This document shows, piece by piece, positions 8,496 to 16,178 of a DNA stretch of 64,000 bases. The stretch's first letter is position 1. The number at the start of each line of letters is the position of its first letter. Source of the DNA: Bradyrhizobium sp. CCH5-F6 (GTDB lineage: Bacteria > Pseudomonadota > Alphaproteobacteria > Rhizobiales > Xanthobacteraceae); contig NZ_LSIC01000022.1 of NCBI RefSeq assembly GCF_001556045.1, positions 4,877-68,876 on the forward strand, in the 5' to 3' direction. Below the pieces are notes generated by a model. It saw only the letters and a list, made by a program, of their open reading frames with translations. It had not been told where the DNA came from and did not search any database. The position numbers and the translations under genes were made by a program.

Positions 8496-9257
8496 ATGCT
8501 GAAGCTGGATCACAAAGCCAAACTCCTCCTGCTCGCCGTAGCCACAGCGCTCGCGAGCGCGTCGCCCGTGCTGGCGCTGGAGGAGGCCAAGCCGTCGAAG
8601 CCGCTCAATTTGCTCTCCTTCGCGCGCGCCCGCGCGCCTGGACCGCAGAGGCCGCCGGTTGCCTCGTTACCAGGCGGCGATGCCTCGATCCGGGCGACGG
8701 CTTGGGCGGCCGAAAATTCGGGACCCGCGATCACCGGCGCGATGCCGTCTTCCGAGACGCCGCCCCCTGCGCCGGCGCCCGCGCCGGCACGCCCGGCAAA
8801 GCCCGGCAGCGCCGCGCCTGCGAAACCAATGCCGACGCAAGCCGCGGCGGCTCCGGACAACGAAATCGCGCTGTTCTGCAGCAACGTCGCCGATTCCGCC
8901 GTCGACGCCAGGCTGGCGTGGCAGCTCAAGGAGCTGGAGAAGGCCGAGAGCCTGCTGCGTGAGCGGATCGCCGAAGTCGAGGCCAAGCGCGCCGAATACG
9001 AGAAATGGATGGCGCTGCGCGACGACTTCCTGAAGAAGGCCGAAGCGAGCGTGGTCGAGATCTATTCCCGCATGAAGCCCGACGCTGCGGCGACACAGAT
9101 CGCCGGCATGGCCGACGAGACCGCCGCCGCCGTGCTCGCCAAGCTCAGCCCGAGGAGCTCGAGCGCAATCTTCAATGAAATGGACACGGCGCGCGCGGCA
9201 CACCTCGCCGACCTGCTCGGCGGCATGCGTCGCGTGGATGACGGAAAGCCAAAATAG
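8496..9257 (+). CDS. motE: MotE-like periplasmic chaperone (MgtE N-domain type)
   Basis: In rhizobia MotE is a periplasmic chaperone for the motor protein MotC. This 253-residue product has a signal peptide (LLLLAVATALASASPVLA), a long Pro/Ala-rich linker, a coiled coil (about 150-195) and a C-terminal MgtE-N-like part (SRMKPDAAATQIAGMADE, about 198-215). Its place between flgI and flgH is the same as in related rhizobia. The ATG at 8496 gives a clean signal peptide; in-frame ATGs at 8460 and 8412 are possible, the latter overlapping flgI. The motE name rests on position and domain type. Confidence 0.8.
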   Translation: MLKLDHKAKLLLLAVATALASASPVLALEEAKPSKPLNLLSFARARAPGPQRPPVASLPGGDASIRATAWAAENSGPAITGAMPSSETPPPAPAPAPARPAKPGSAAPAKPMPTQAAAAPDNEIALFCSNVADSAVDARLAWQLKELEKAESLLRERIAEVEAKRAEYEKWMALRDDFLKKAEASVVEIYSRMKPDAAATQIAGMADETAAAVLAKLSPRSSSAIFNEMDTARAAHLADLLGGMRRVDDGKPK

Positions 9258-9965
9258 ATGAACAAGCCGATCCTCGTCCTCTCGCTGCTGGCCGCTTCCG
9301 TGCTCCTGGCCGGATGCTTGCATGACCCGGCCGAAGTGCTGATCGGTCCGCAAATGTCGCCCGTCGGCAGCGGCCTGAGGATGCAGGCCGATCCGATCCC
9401 GGTGACGCCGCGCATGCGCACGCCTGTCAGCTATCGTTCGACCTGGGACGACGGCACCGATCTCTACCGCGATCCCCGCGCCCGGCGCACCGGTGACGTC
9501 GTGACGGTGATCATCTCGATGCAGGACAAGGCCAAGCTCGACAACAAGACCGGCCGCTCCCGCGATTCGCAGGTCAAGTTCGGGCTCGACTGGCTGATGG
9601 ACGTCGCAGGCTGGAGCGATACGGGCCAGGCTAACGCCAACCTCAGCACAAATACGCAGATCAAGGGCAACGGCCAGATCGACCGCACCGAGGACATCAA
9701 GCTGTCGATCGCGGCCATCGTCACCGACGTGCTGCCGAACGGCAACATGATGATCAGCGGCTCGCAGGAATTTCGCGTCAACACGGAGATGCGCGTGCTC
9801 AACGTCGGCGGTATCGTGCGTCCGCGCGATATCTCCCGGACCAACACGATCTCCTACGAGAAGATCGCCGAGGCGCGCGTGTCCTATGGCGGGCGCGGAA
9901 ATCTGTCGGACGTGCAACAGCCTGGATGGGGACACCGGATCTATGACGCCGTGGCACCATTCTGA
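9258..9965 (+). CDS. flgH: Flagellar L-ring protein FlgH
   Basis: FlgH is the outer-membrane lipoprotein of the L ring. The 235-residue product has a lipoprotein signal peptide ending in LLAGC, with Cys at about residue 20. The conserved core includes DLYRDPRARRTGDVVTVIIS and a C-terminal region with RPRDISRTNTISYEKIAEAR. It begins directly after the motE stop. Confidence 0.96.
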   Translation: MNKPILVLSLLAASVLLAGCLHDPAEVLIGPQMSPVGSGLRMQADPIPVTPRMRTPVSYRSTWDDGTDLYRDPRARRTGDVVTVIISMQDKAKLDNKTGRSRDSQVKFGLDWLMDVAGWSDTGQANANLSTNTQIKGNGQIDRTEDIKLSIAAIVTDVLPNGNMMISGSQEFRVNTEMRVLNVGGIVRPRDISRTNTISYEKIAEARVSYGGRGNLSDVQQPGWGHRIYDAVAPF

Positions 9966-10007
9966 AGTTCGTCCCGCCCGGGTCGCGTCACGACGGCAGG
10001 GAATGGC

Positions 10008-10451
10008 ATGCGCCTGATTGCCGCCATCGTCGTGCTGACCCTGATCGCGATCGGCGCGGGCGCCCTTGCCGGTCTGCACCTGATTGCGACCGCCGAGCGC
10101 GTTGCCGATGCGAGGAAGAGCGCCACGCCGCCGCCGATCGCGTCGAGTTACGCCGGCAGCGCGCGGCTCCGGAAATTGTCTCCGATCGTGACCAATCTTG
10201 CCGCGCCTGCCAACAACTGGGCGCGCATCGAAGCCTCCATGGTGACTGACAGCATGAGCGACGAGGACGCCGGCATTCTGGCCGCCCACATCAGCGAGGA
10301 CATCGTCACCTATCTGCGATCGGCGACGGTTGCGCAGTTCGAGGGATCGCGCGGGCTCCAGCATCTGCGTGACGACCTGACCGAGCGCGCCAACATCCGC
10401 TCGTCTGGCAAGGTCCGCGAATTGATCATCGAGACGCTGGTGATCCAGTGA
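10008..10451 (+). CDS. fliL: Flagellar basal-body-associated protein FliL
   Basis: FliL is a single-pass membrane protein that surrounds stator units. The 147-residue product has one N-terminal membrane helix (about residues 2-27) and a periplasmic domain ending in RSSGKVRELIIETLVIQ, the usual FliL C-terminus. It overlaps fliP by four bases (GTGA). Confidence 0.87.
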   Translation: MRLIAAIVVLTLIAIGAGALAGLHLIATAERVADARKSATPPPIASSYAGSARLRKLSPIVTNLAAPANNWARIEASMVTDSMSDEDAGILAAHISEDIVTYLRSATVAQFEGSRGLQHLRDDLTERANIRSSGKVRELIIETLVIQ

Positions 10452-11188
10452 GGGTGAGGGTCCTGCTGCTCGCGTTGGTTCTGGTCGCTCTGCCCGAAGC
10501 GGCGCTGGCCCAGATTCCGGACCTGAATTCCCTGCTGCCGCCCGGCAACGGCTCGACCAGCGGTCGGATCATCCAGCTGATGGCGCTGATCACGGTGCTG
10601 TCGGTGGCGCCGGGGCTGCTCATCATGGTGACGAGCTTCACGCGATTTGCGGTGGCGTTGTCGTTCCTGCGCGCCGGTCTCGGCCTGCAGACGACGCCTG
10701 CCAACCTGGTGCTGATCAGTCTCGCGCTGTTCATGACCTTCTACGTCATGGCGCCGACCTTCGACAGGGCCTGGGAGACCGGCGTCCAGCCGCTGATGAA
10801 GAACGAGATCTCGGAAGAGGAAGCCTATCTGAAGATCACCGATCCGTTCCGCGAGTTCATGCTGGCGCATGTGCGCGACAAGGATCTCCAGACCTTCGAA
10901 GCGCTCGCCGCGGAGAGCTTCCGAAAGAAGTTCGACGACAAGCGCATCGATCTGCGGGTCATCATTCCGGCCTTCATGATCTCCGAGCTCAGGCGCTCGT
11001 TCGAAATCGGATTCCTCATCATCCTGCCGTTCCTGGTGATCGACATGATCGTGGCGACGCTGACCATGTCGATGGGCATGATGATGATGCCGCCGACGAT
11101 CCTGGCGTTGCCGTTCAAGATGCTGTTCTTCGTGCTGATCGATGGCTGGAACCTGCTGGCCTCCGGCCTGGTGCGCTCGTTCTCTTAA
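10448..11188 (+). CDS. fliP: Flagellar export apparatus protein FliP
   Basis: FliP forms the export-gate core with FliQ and FliR. The 246-residue protein starts with a signal-peptide-like segment (LLLALVLVALPEAALAQ), usual for FliP. Conserved stretches include MVTSFTRFAVALSFLRAGLG and the C-terminal IDMIVATLTMSMGMMMMPP. The start is GTG at 10448, coupled to fliL. It is the last gene of the flgB run; the flagellin regulatory region follows. Confidence 0.97.
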   Translation: MRVRVLLLALVLVALPEAALAQIPDLNSLLPPGNGSTSGRIIQLMALITVLSVAPGLLIMVTSFTRFAVALSFLRAGLGLQTTPANLVLISLALFMTFYVMAPTFDRAWETGVQPLMKNEISEEEAYLKITDPFREFMLAHVRDKDLQTFEALAAESFRKKFDDKRIDLRVIIPAFMISELRRSFEIGFLIILPFLVIDMIVATLTMSMGMMMMPPTILALPFKMLFFVLIDGWNLLASGLVRSFS

Positions 11189-11275
11189 CCGCCGAAATCG
11201 CTGACCGGCTGGATATGGTTAAGCGATACGCGCTGGTTATGGTTAGCGGCGAGTAATCTTAACCATATGATTTTA
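11183..11275 (+). promoter_or_regulatory. Cluster of TTAACC/GGTTA motifs upstream of lafA1
   Basis: The 263-base gap between fliP and the first flagellin is richer in A/T than its surroundings. Its first part holds TTAACC just after the fliP stop, GGTTAA about 30 bases on, the direct repeat GGTTATGGTTAG, and another TTAACC next to CATATGATTTTAC. Such boxes resemble half-sites of CtrA/OmpR-class regulators, and a regulator of that class (LafR) is encoded in this cluster. Assignment to LafR is inference. Confidence 0.4.
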
Positions 11276-11305
11276 CAGCTAAATTCAGGCGCGCCTTAAT
11301 CCGGA

Positions 11306-11326
11306 AGCAAGATTCGGCGTGCTAGC
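11306..11326 (+). promoter_or_regulatory. Candidate lafA1 promoter motif
   Basis: GCAAGATTCGGCGTGCTAG aligns with ACAAGCTTCGCCCGCTAAC at nearly the same distance (about 145-150 bases) upstream of lafA2. Downstream of both, a shared GG/GATTGG block follows. The matching distance suggests a promoter shared by the two flagellin genes. No start site is known. Confidence 0.4.
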
Positions 11327-11364
11327 AATGCGGCACGGCGGGTTGGACCCCACCCACATCAGTC

Positions 11365-11451
11365 CAAAGGCATGATGCCGCCCTTCCGTACCGGTGAAAG
11401 CCCGGTATGTCCCCTCGTGAAATGTAACGCGTACATAAAGGGACATTCGCA
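11365..11451 (+). promoter_or_regulatory. lafA1 mRNA leader with hairpin covering the ribosome binding site
   Basis: The leader holds two adjacent perfect hairpins. The first is TACCGG (11389-11394) with CCGGTA (11402-11407). The second is ATGTCCC (11407-11413) with GGGACAT (11440-11446), whose right arm covers the purine-rich ribosome binding site AAAGGGA eight bases before the ATG. A short GGCATGATGCC element precedes them. The same arrangement is found before lafA2, so the fold is supported by two copies. In Caulobacter FlbT acts on a flagellin 5' leader, and flbT is present in this cluster; the link here is inference. Confidence 0.7.
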
Positions 11452-12360
11452 ATGTCAAGCCTGCTTACGAACTCGACTGCCATGACCGCACTCCAGACCC
11501 TGCGGTCTGTGAGTTCGCAACTCTCCACCACGCAGAACCGGATCTCCACCGGTCAGCGCGTGGCCACCGCGTCGGACAACGCCGCCTACTGGTCGATCGC
11601 CACCTCGATGCGCGCCGACAACGCCGCGCTCTCCGCGGTCTCGGACTCGCTCGGTCTGTCGGCCGCGACCATCGACACCGAATACACCGCTCTGACCTCG
11701 GTGATCGGCGACAAGGACTCGGGTCTGACCAAGCTCCAGGCGCTGCTGGTCCAATCCAAGACCGCCGGTATCGACCGCACCAAGATCCAGGCGGACATCA
11801 CCCAGATCCAGCAGGACATGAAGCTGAAGGCCAATTCGGCGACCTTCAACGGCATCAACTGGCTGAGCACCACGACCGGTACCACACCGACGAGCTTCAG
11901 CCTGGTGTCGTCCTACTCGCGCGTCGGCGGCACGCCCACCATCGGCTCGATCACGGTGACGACGGCCAACTACACGCTCTACTCGACCACGCAAACCGGC
12001 ATTCTGGACACCGTGGCCGGCAGTGCGTCGGTCGACACGATCAACATCTCCGCGCTGACCGACTCGGCCGCCGACCAGACCACGCTCGATGGCTACATCT
12101 CGAAGGTCACCGCGGCGATCAACTCCGTGGCCTCGGCCGCTGCCGATCTCGGTGCCGTCAAGAACCGCATCTCGACCAACACGAACTTCGTGAAGTCGCT
12201 GATGGACTCGGTTGACCGCGGTGTCGGCCAGCTCGTCGACGCGGACATGAATGCGGAATCGACCCGCCTGGCTGCCTTGCAGGTGCAGCAGCAGCTCGGC
12301 GTGCAGGCACTCTCGATCGCCAACAACAGCAGCCAGAGCATCCTGTCGCTGTTCCGCTAG
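11452..12360 (+). CDS. lafA1: Lateral-type flagellin LafA1
   Basis: This is the filament subunit. The 302-residue protein has the conserved flagellin N-terminal D0/D1 helices (LRSVSSQLSTTQNRISTGQR, then ATASDNAAYWSIATSMRADN) and C-terminal D1/D0 helices ending in LGVQALSIANNSSQSILSLF. The central region is short and Thr/Ser-rich, so an outer D2/D3 domain is essentially missing, as in small rhizobial thin-filament flagellins. There is no signal peptide, as expected for type III export. It is followed by a strong intrinsic terminator and by a closely similar second copy. Confidence 0.93.
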   Translation: MSSLLTNSTAMTALQTLRSVSSQLSTTQNRISTGQRVATASDNAAYWSIATSMRADNAALSAVSDSLGLSAATIDTEYTALTSVIGDKDSGLTKLQALLVQSKTAGIDRTKIQADITQIQQDMKLKANSATFNGINWLSTTTGTTPTSFSLVSSYSRVGGTPTIGSITVTTANYTLYSTTQTGILDTVAGSASVDTINISALTDSAADQTTLDGYISKVTAAINSVASAAADLGAVKNRISTNTNFVKSLMDSVDRGVGQLVDADMNAESTRLAALQVQQQLGVQALSIANNSSQSILSLFR

Positions 12361-12377
12361 GACCAGATCATCGGAGG

Positions 12378-12416
12378 AAGGGCCGCGCTTCAAGCGAAGC
12401 GCGGCCCTTTCGTTTG
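12378..12416 (+). terminator. Intrinsic terminator after lafA1
   Basis: GGGCCGCGCTTC (12380-12391) pairs perfectly with GAAGCGCGGCCC (12396-12407) around the tetraloop AAGC, with two further A-T pairs at the base. TTTCGTTT follows. It separates lafA1 from lafA2, so each flagellin probably has its own promoter. Confidence 0.9.
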
Positions 12417-12483
12417 GCGTGTCGCGGCGCGTACGCCGTCATTTCGGCTGCCTGTTGCGCGCGGAGCACAGAGCCACAAGCCT

Positions 12484-12504
12484 CGCACAAGCTTCGCCCG
12501 CTAA
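12484..12504 (+). promoter_or_regulatory. Candidate lafA2 promoter motif
   Basis: CGCACAAGCTTCGCCCGCTA is the best example of the motif seen upstream of motA (1-20), flgB, lafA1, fliF, flgE and flhA. It lies 152 bases before the lafA2 ATG and downstream of the lafA1 terminator. Its role as promoter is inferred from recurrence. Confidence 0.45.
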
Positions 12505-12549
12505 CCTCGCCGTTACGACAGATTGGGCCTTGAACCTGCGCTTGCGGGA

Positions 12550-12635
12550 GCCCAAAGGCATGACGCCGTTCTGTCGTACCGGTGCAAGCCCGGTATGTCC
12601 CCTCAGCACGATTCAATCTCCAAAGGGACATCAAA
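12550..12635 (+). promoter_or_regulatory. lafA2 mRNA leader with hairpin covering the ribosome binding site
   Basis: This repeats the lafA1 leader. TACCGG (12577-12582) pairs with CCGGTA (12590-12595), and ATGTCCC (12595-12601) pairs with GGGACAT (12625-12631) over the ribosome binding site AAAGGGA. The loop between the second pair of arms differs in sequence from lafA1, while the arms are identical. That pattern is what a selected RNA structure or protein site would give. Confidence 0.7.
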
Positions 12636-13550
12636 ATGGGTTCTAGTCTCCTCACCAACTCCTCCGCCATGACCGCGCTCCAGACCCTGCGGTCTGTCAG
12701 CGCCCAACTCGCTACCACGCAGAACCGGATCTCCACCGGCCAGCGCGTCGCCACCGCGTCGGACAACGCCGCCTACTGGTCGATCGCCACCTCGATGCGC
12801 TCCGACAACGCCGCGCTCTCCGCGGTGTCCGACTCGCTCGGGCTGTCGGCCGCGACCGTGGACACCGAATATACTGCTCTGACGTCGGTGATCGGCGACA
12901 AGGACTCGGGTCTGACCAAGCTCCAGGCGCTGCTGGTCGAAGCCAAGACCGCGGGTATCGACCGCACCAAGATCCAGGCGGACATCACCCAGATCCAGCA
13001 GGACATGAAGCTGAAGGCCAACTCGGCCACCTTCAACGGCATCAACTGGCTGAGCACCACAACGGGTACCACCCCGACGAGCTTCAACCTCGTTTCGTCC
13101 TACTCGCGCGTCGGCGGCACCCCGACAATCGGTTCGATCACCATCACGACCGCCAACTACACGCTCTACTCCACCACGCAGACCGGCATTCTGGACACCG
13201 TGGCCGCCAGCGCCTCGGTCGACACGATCAACATCTCTGCGTTGACCGACTCGGCGGCCGACCAGACCACGCTCGATGGCTATATCTCTAAGGTCACCGC
13301 TGCGATCAACTCGGTGGCCTCGGCCGCTGCCGATCTCGGCGCGGTCAAGAACCGCATCTCGACCAACTCGGAGTTCGTCAAGACCCTGATGGACTCGGTT
13401 GACCGCGGTGTCGGCCAGCTCGTCGACGCCGACATGAACGCGGAATCGACCCGCCTCCAGGCGCTGCAGACTCAGCAGCAGCTCGGCGTTCAGGCGCTCT
13501 CGATCGCCAACCAGAACAGCCAGAGCATCCTGTCGCTGTTCCGCAGCTAA
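12636..13550 (+). CDS. lafA2: Lateral-type flagellin LafA2
   Basis: This second flagellin (304 residues) is nearly the same as LafA1 over its whole length, with mostly conservative changes (for example TLRSVSAQLATTQNRISTGQ at the start and IANQNSQSILSLFRS at the end). It has the same short central region. The ATG at 12636 is chosen because it matches LafA1 and sits at the same distance from the AAAGGGA site; a GTG at 12582 lies inside the leader hairpin. Tandem flagellin pairs are known for the thin lateral filament of Bradyrhizobium. Confidence 0.93.
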   Translation: MGSSLLTNSSAMTALQTLRSVSAQLATTQNRISTGQRVATASDNAAYWSIATSMRSDNAALSAVSDSLGLSAATVDTEYTALTSVIGDKDSGLTKLQALLVEAKTAGIDRTKIQADITQIQQDMKLKANSATFNGINWLSTTTGTTPTSFNLVSSYSRVGGTPTIGSITITTANYTLYSTTQTGILDTVAASASVDTINISALTDSAADQTTLDGYISKVTAAINSVASAAADLGAVKNRISTNSEFVKTLMDSVDRGVGQLVDADMNAESTRLQALQTQQQLGVQALSIANQNSQSILSLFRS

Positions 13551-13568
13551 GCGACGCTCCCGAAAACG

Positions 13569-13593
13569 ACCGTGCTCCCTCAGGGAGCACGGT
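13569..13593 (+). terminator. Hairpin after lafA2, possible terminator or 3' stabiliser
   Basis: ACCGTGCTCCC (13569-13579) pairs perfectly with GGGAGCACGGT (13583-13593) around a three-base loop. No T-run follows, so intrinsic termination is uncertain; it could instead protect the 3' end of the flagellin mRNA. Confidence 0.55.
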
Positions 13594-13791
13594 CCCCGCC
13601 ACGTTTCGCGGACGTGACGGCACGGGACGTGCCGGCAATCGACCTTCCGGCCCCAGACTTCGTGCAACTCGCCGCAGCCGATCGCGCTGCCACGCGCCCG
13701 AGCGTGCGCTTGTAGCTGCTGAGCCGACTGGGCCCGCCCGAGCTTCATGTAAAATTGCAACGCCTCGCCAGCGAAACGACACATTGGTAGC

Positions 13792-13815
13792 CTCGCACAA
13801 CCTTCAGACAAGGTT
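13792..13815 (+). promoter_or_regulatory. Candidate regulatory motif and hairpin upstream of fliF
   Basis: The 307 bases between lafA2 and fliF hold no convincing gene. Near the end, CTCGCACAACCTTC resembles the lafA2 upstream motif. It overlaps an inverted repeat, CAACCTT with AAGGTTG, separated by five bases. It may be the fliF promoter region. Confidence 0.3.
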
Positions 13816-13857
13816 GAAGGCTGAGTGTCCTCTGCGTTCGCATTGGTACGAGGTCAC

Positions 13858-15483
13858 ATGCTCAGTCGTGCGCAGGTACAGCAGCTGCTCAATAATCTGC
13901 TGGAGCTTGGGCCGCGTCGCCTGATGGCCCTGGGACTGATCGGCTTTGCGGTTCTCGTCACGGTCGTCGGCGGCGCCTATTACCTCAGCCGGCCCGAGTT
14001 CGAAGCGCTCTACACCGGCCTCACCCGAGAAGACGTGACGCGCATCGGTGCGGCGCTGCGCGAGCAGAACATCGCGTTCGACGTCAATTCGGCAGGCGAT
14101 GCGGTCTCGGTGCGCCCGAGCCAGACCATGCAGGCGCGGATGCTGCTCGCCGAGAAGGGGCTGCCGACCAGCGCCAATTCCGGTTACGAGCTGTTCGACA
14201 AGATCGGCTCGCTCGGCCTGACCTCGTTCATGCAGGAGGTCACCAAGCTGCGGGCCCTGGAAGGCGAGATTGCCCGCACAGTCCAGCTGATGAAAGGCGT
14301 GAAGGCGGCGCGGGTGCATATCGTGCTGCCGGTGCGCGGCTCGTTCCGCGCGACGCAGCAGCCGCCTTCGGCATCGGTCGTGCTGCGCACCGACGGCGCG
14401 ATCGAGGCACGAACGGCGCAGTCGATTCGTCATCTCGTCGCCGCTGCCATCCCCGGCATGAGCCGCGACAAGGTGACGGTGCTGGATGCCGACGGCTCGA
14501 TGCTGCTCGCCGAAGAGGACGAGGCGAGCGCTGCGCCGGCCAAGATGGCGAGCCTGCAGAAGACGGTCAGCGGCATGGTGCAGGAGAACATCCGCAAGGC
14601 GCTGACGCCGTATCTGGGCATCGACAATTTCGAGGTGAGCGTTGCGCCGCAGCTGTCCACCGACAAGCGGCAGATCAACGAGACCGTCTACGATCCGGAG
14701 AACCGCGCCGAGCGCTCGGTGCGGAACGTGCGCGAGAAGGAGTCCTCGCAGAACGCCGACCGCTCGACGCCGACCACGGTGCAGCAGAATCTTCCCGACC
14801 AGCAGGTGAATGCCGGTGGAGGCAAGAACTCCAGCGAGGACAAGACCCGCCGCGAGGACGTCACCAACTTCGAGGTTTCGTCCAAGACCACGACGACAGT
14901 GAGCGACGGCTATTCGGTCAAGAAGTTGTTCATCGCCGTGCTGGTCAACCGCGCGCGACTGGTCGCCGAGCTCGGCGACAAGAGCAACCAGGCTATCGTC
15001 GACAGCAAGCTCGCCGAGATCAGTCAGCTCGCGGCGACGGCGGGAGGACTGGACAAGGCGCGCGGCGATCAGATCCAGGTCACGGCCGTCGACTTCATCG
15101 AGGGCTCGCGTGAGCTGGCACCGGTGCCGCCGATCAGCTTCGTCGAGATGATCAACAAGCAGCTCGGCAGCGTCATCAACGCGGTGACGATCCTGGCCGT
15201 TGCTTCGATGCTGGTCTGGTTCGGGCTTCGGCCCGCGGTCAACGGCATTCTGACCCATCGCGCGGAGCAGGAGCAGGCAGAAGCGGCCGAGGCCGCCCAG
15301 CTCGAAGCTGCGGGGACCCTGGCACTGTCGGATGGCGAGGAGGCCGAGCTCAACCTCGTCGAAGACCTCGAAGGCAAGATGCAGCGAACGCCGCAGAAGC
15401 GGCTGGAGCAGATCGTCCGGCTCGACCAGATGCAGGCGGCGGCGATCCTTAAGGACTGGATGCGACGCGAGGAGGCGGCATGA
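13858..15483 (+). CDS. fliF: Flagellar MS-ring protein FliF
   Basis: FliF builds the inner-membrane MS ring on which the flagellum assembles. The 541-residue form chosen has membrane helices at about 23-44 and 440-462 flanking a large periplasmic region. The cytoplasmic C-terminus (KRLEQIVRLDQMQAAAILKD) is the FliG-binding tail. The ATG at 13858 has GAGG close upstream; a GTG at 13825 adding eleven residues is an alternative. Stop and fliH start overlap. Confidence 0.95.
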   Translation: MLSRAQVQQLLNNLLELGPRRLMALGLIGFAVLVTVVGGAYYLSRPEFEALYTGLTREDVTRIGAALREQNIAFDVNSAGDAVSVRPSQTMQARMLLAEKGLPTSANSGYELFDKIGSLGLTSFMQEVTKLRALEGEIARTVQLMKGVKAARVHIVLPVRGSFRATQQPPSASVVLRTDGAIEARTAQSIRHLVAAAIPGMSRDKVTVLDADGSMLLAEEDEASAAPAKMASLQKTVSGMVQENIRKALTPYLGIDNFEVSVAPQLSTDKRQINETVYDPENRAERSVRNVREKESSQNADRSTPTTVQQNLPDQQVNAGGGKNSSEDKTRREDVTNFEVSSKTTTTVSDGYSVKKLFIAVLVNRARLVAELGDKSNQAIVDSKLAEISQLAATAGGLDKARGDQIQVTAVDFIEGSRELAPVPPISFVEMINKQLGSVINAVTILAVASMLVWFGLRPAVNGILTHRAEQEQAEAAEAAQLEAAGTLALSDGEEAELNLVEDLEGKMQRTPQKRLEQIVRLDQMQAAAILKDWMRREEAA

Positions 15484-16172
15484 ACGCGGCAATCGGAAAG
15501 CTCCTGACGCAGTTCGACGCGAATGGCCGGGCCAAGTCGCCGCCGTCTCCACCGCCGAAAATCCAGGACGTGCTGACGAGACCCAAGGATGCGCGGCGCG
15601 AGCCGTCGCCTCAACCGCCGCCTCAAGCGCCCACGCAGCCGCAGCTTCAGGCGCCGACGCCTGCCACGGAAGCTCCGCAGTTCAATCTCCTTGACGATGC
15701 CTATCGGCGAGGCCATGCGGCCGGCGTCGCGGAAGGCGACGCAAGGCTGGCCGAGGAGCGCGTCCGCAGCGCGATCCGGCTCGGCGAGGAGCGGGCCAAA
15801 TGGTCCGACCAGCAGGCACTCGCGATCGTCAGCGGCTTCGAGGCGGCCTGTCGCGAGATCGAGACCAACATCGCAAGCTCCGTTGCGCGGATATTGCTCC
15901 CGTTCCTTGCTGAGGCGGTGCGCGACAAGGCGATCGGATCGCTGGTCGAGCAGATCTCGGCGCTGACCGGCAATTCGTCCGTTCCGGCCTTCAAGGTCAC
16001 CGGCCCGAGCGAGTTGCTCGACCTCGTGAAGACGCAGCTCGAGGCTTCGAGGCGAACGGGCATCACGTACGAGTCGGCCGACACCTTCGAGGTCCGCGTC
16101 GTGGCCGACCAGACCGTGATCGAGACCCGGATCGCCGCCTGGAGTGAACGCCTCAAGGAAGCGCGCCGGTAA
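15480..16172 (+). CDS. fliH: FliH-like export ATPase regulator
   Basis: FliH regulates and docks the export ATPase FliI. The 230-residue protein has a Pro-rich N-terminal half (about 20-65) and a helical middle with GHAAGVAEGDARLAEERVRS, a glycine-spaced pattern seen in FliH. The C-terminal domain resembles FliH/YscL. It overlaps fliF by four bases and precedes motB by six. Sequence conservation in this family is low, so the name rests on architecture and position. The partner fliI is not in this window. Confidence 0.72.
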   Translation: MNAAIGKLLTQFDANGRAKSPPSPPPKIQDVLTRPKDARREPSPQPPPQAPTQPQLQAPTPATEAPQFNLLDDAYRRGHAAGVAEGDARLAEERVRSAIRLGEERAKWSDQQALAIVSGFEAACREIETNIASSVARILLPFLAEAVRDKAIGSLVEQISALTGNSSVPAFKVTGPSELLDLVKTQLEASRRTGITYESADTFEVRVVADQTVIETRIAAWSERLKEARR

Positions 16173-16178
16173 TCTGCC

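Noticed and set aside
8667..10364. 565-codon minus-strand open frame opposite motE, flgH and fliL
   Set aside because: Shadow of three recognised genes, with biased Arg/His composition.
13569..13593. Hairpin after lafA2 as a standard intrinsic terminator
   Set aside because: The stem is perfect but no T-run follows, so it is listed only as a possible terminator or stabiliser.
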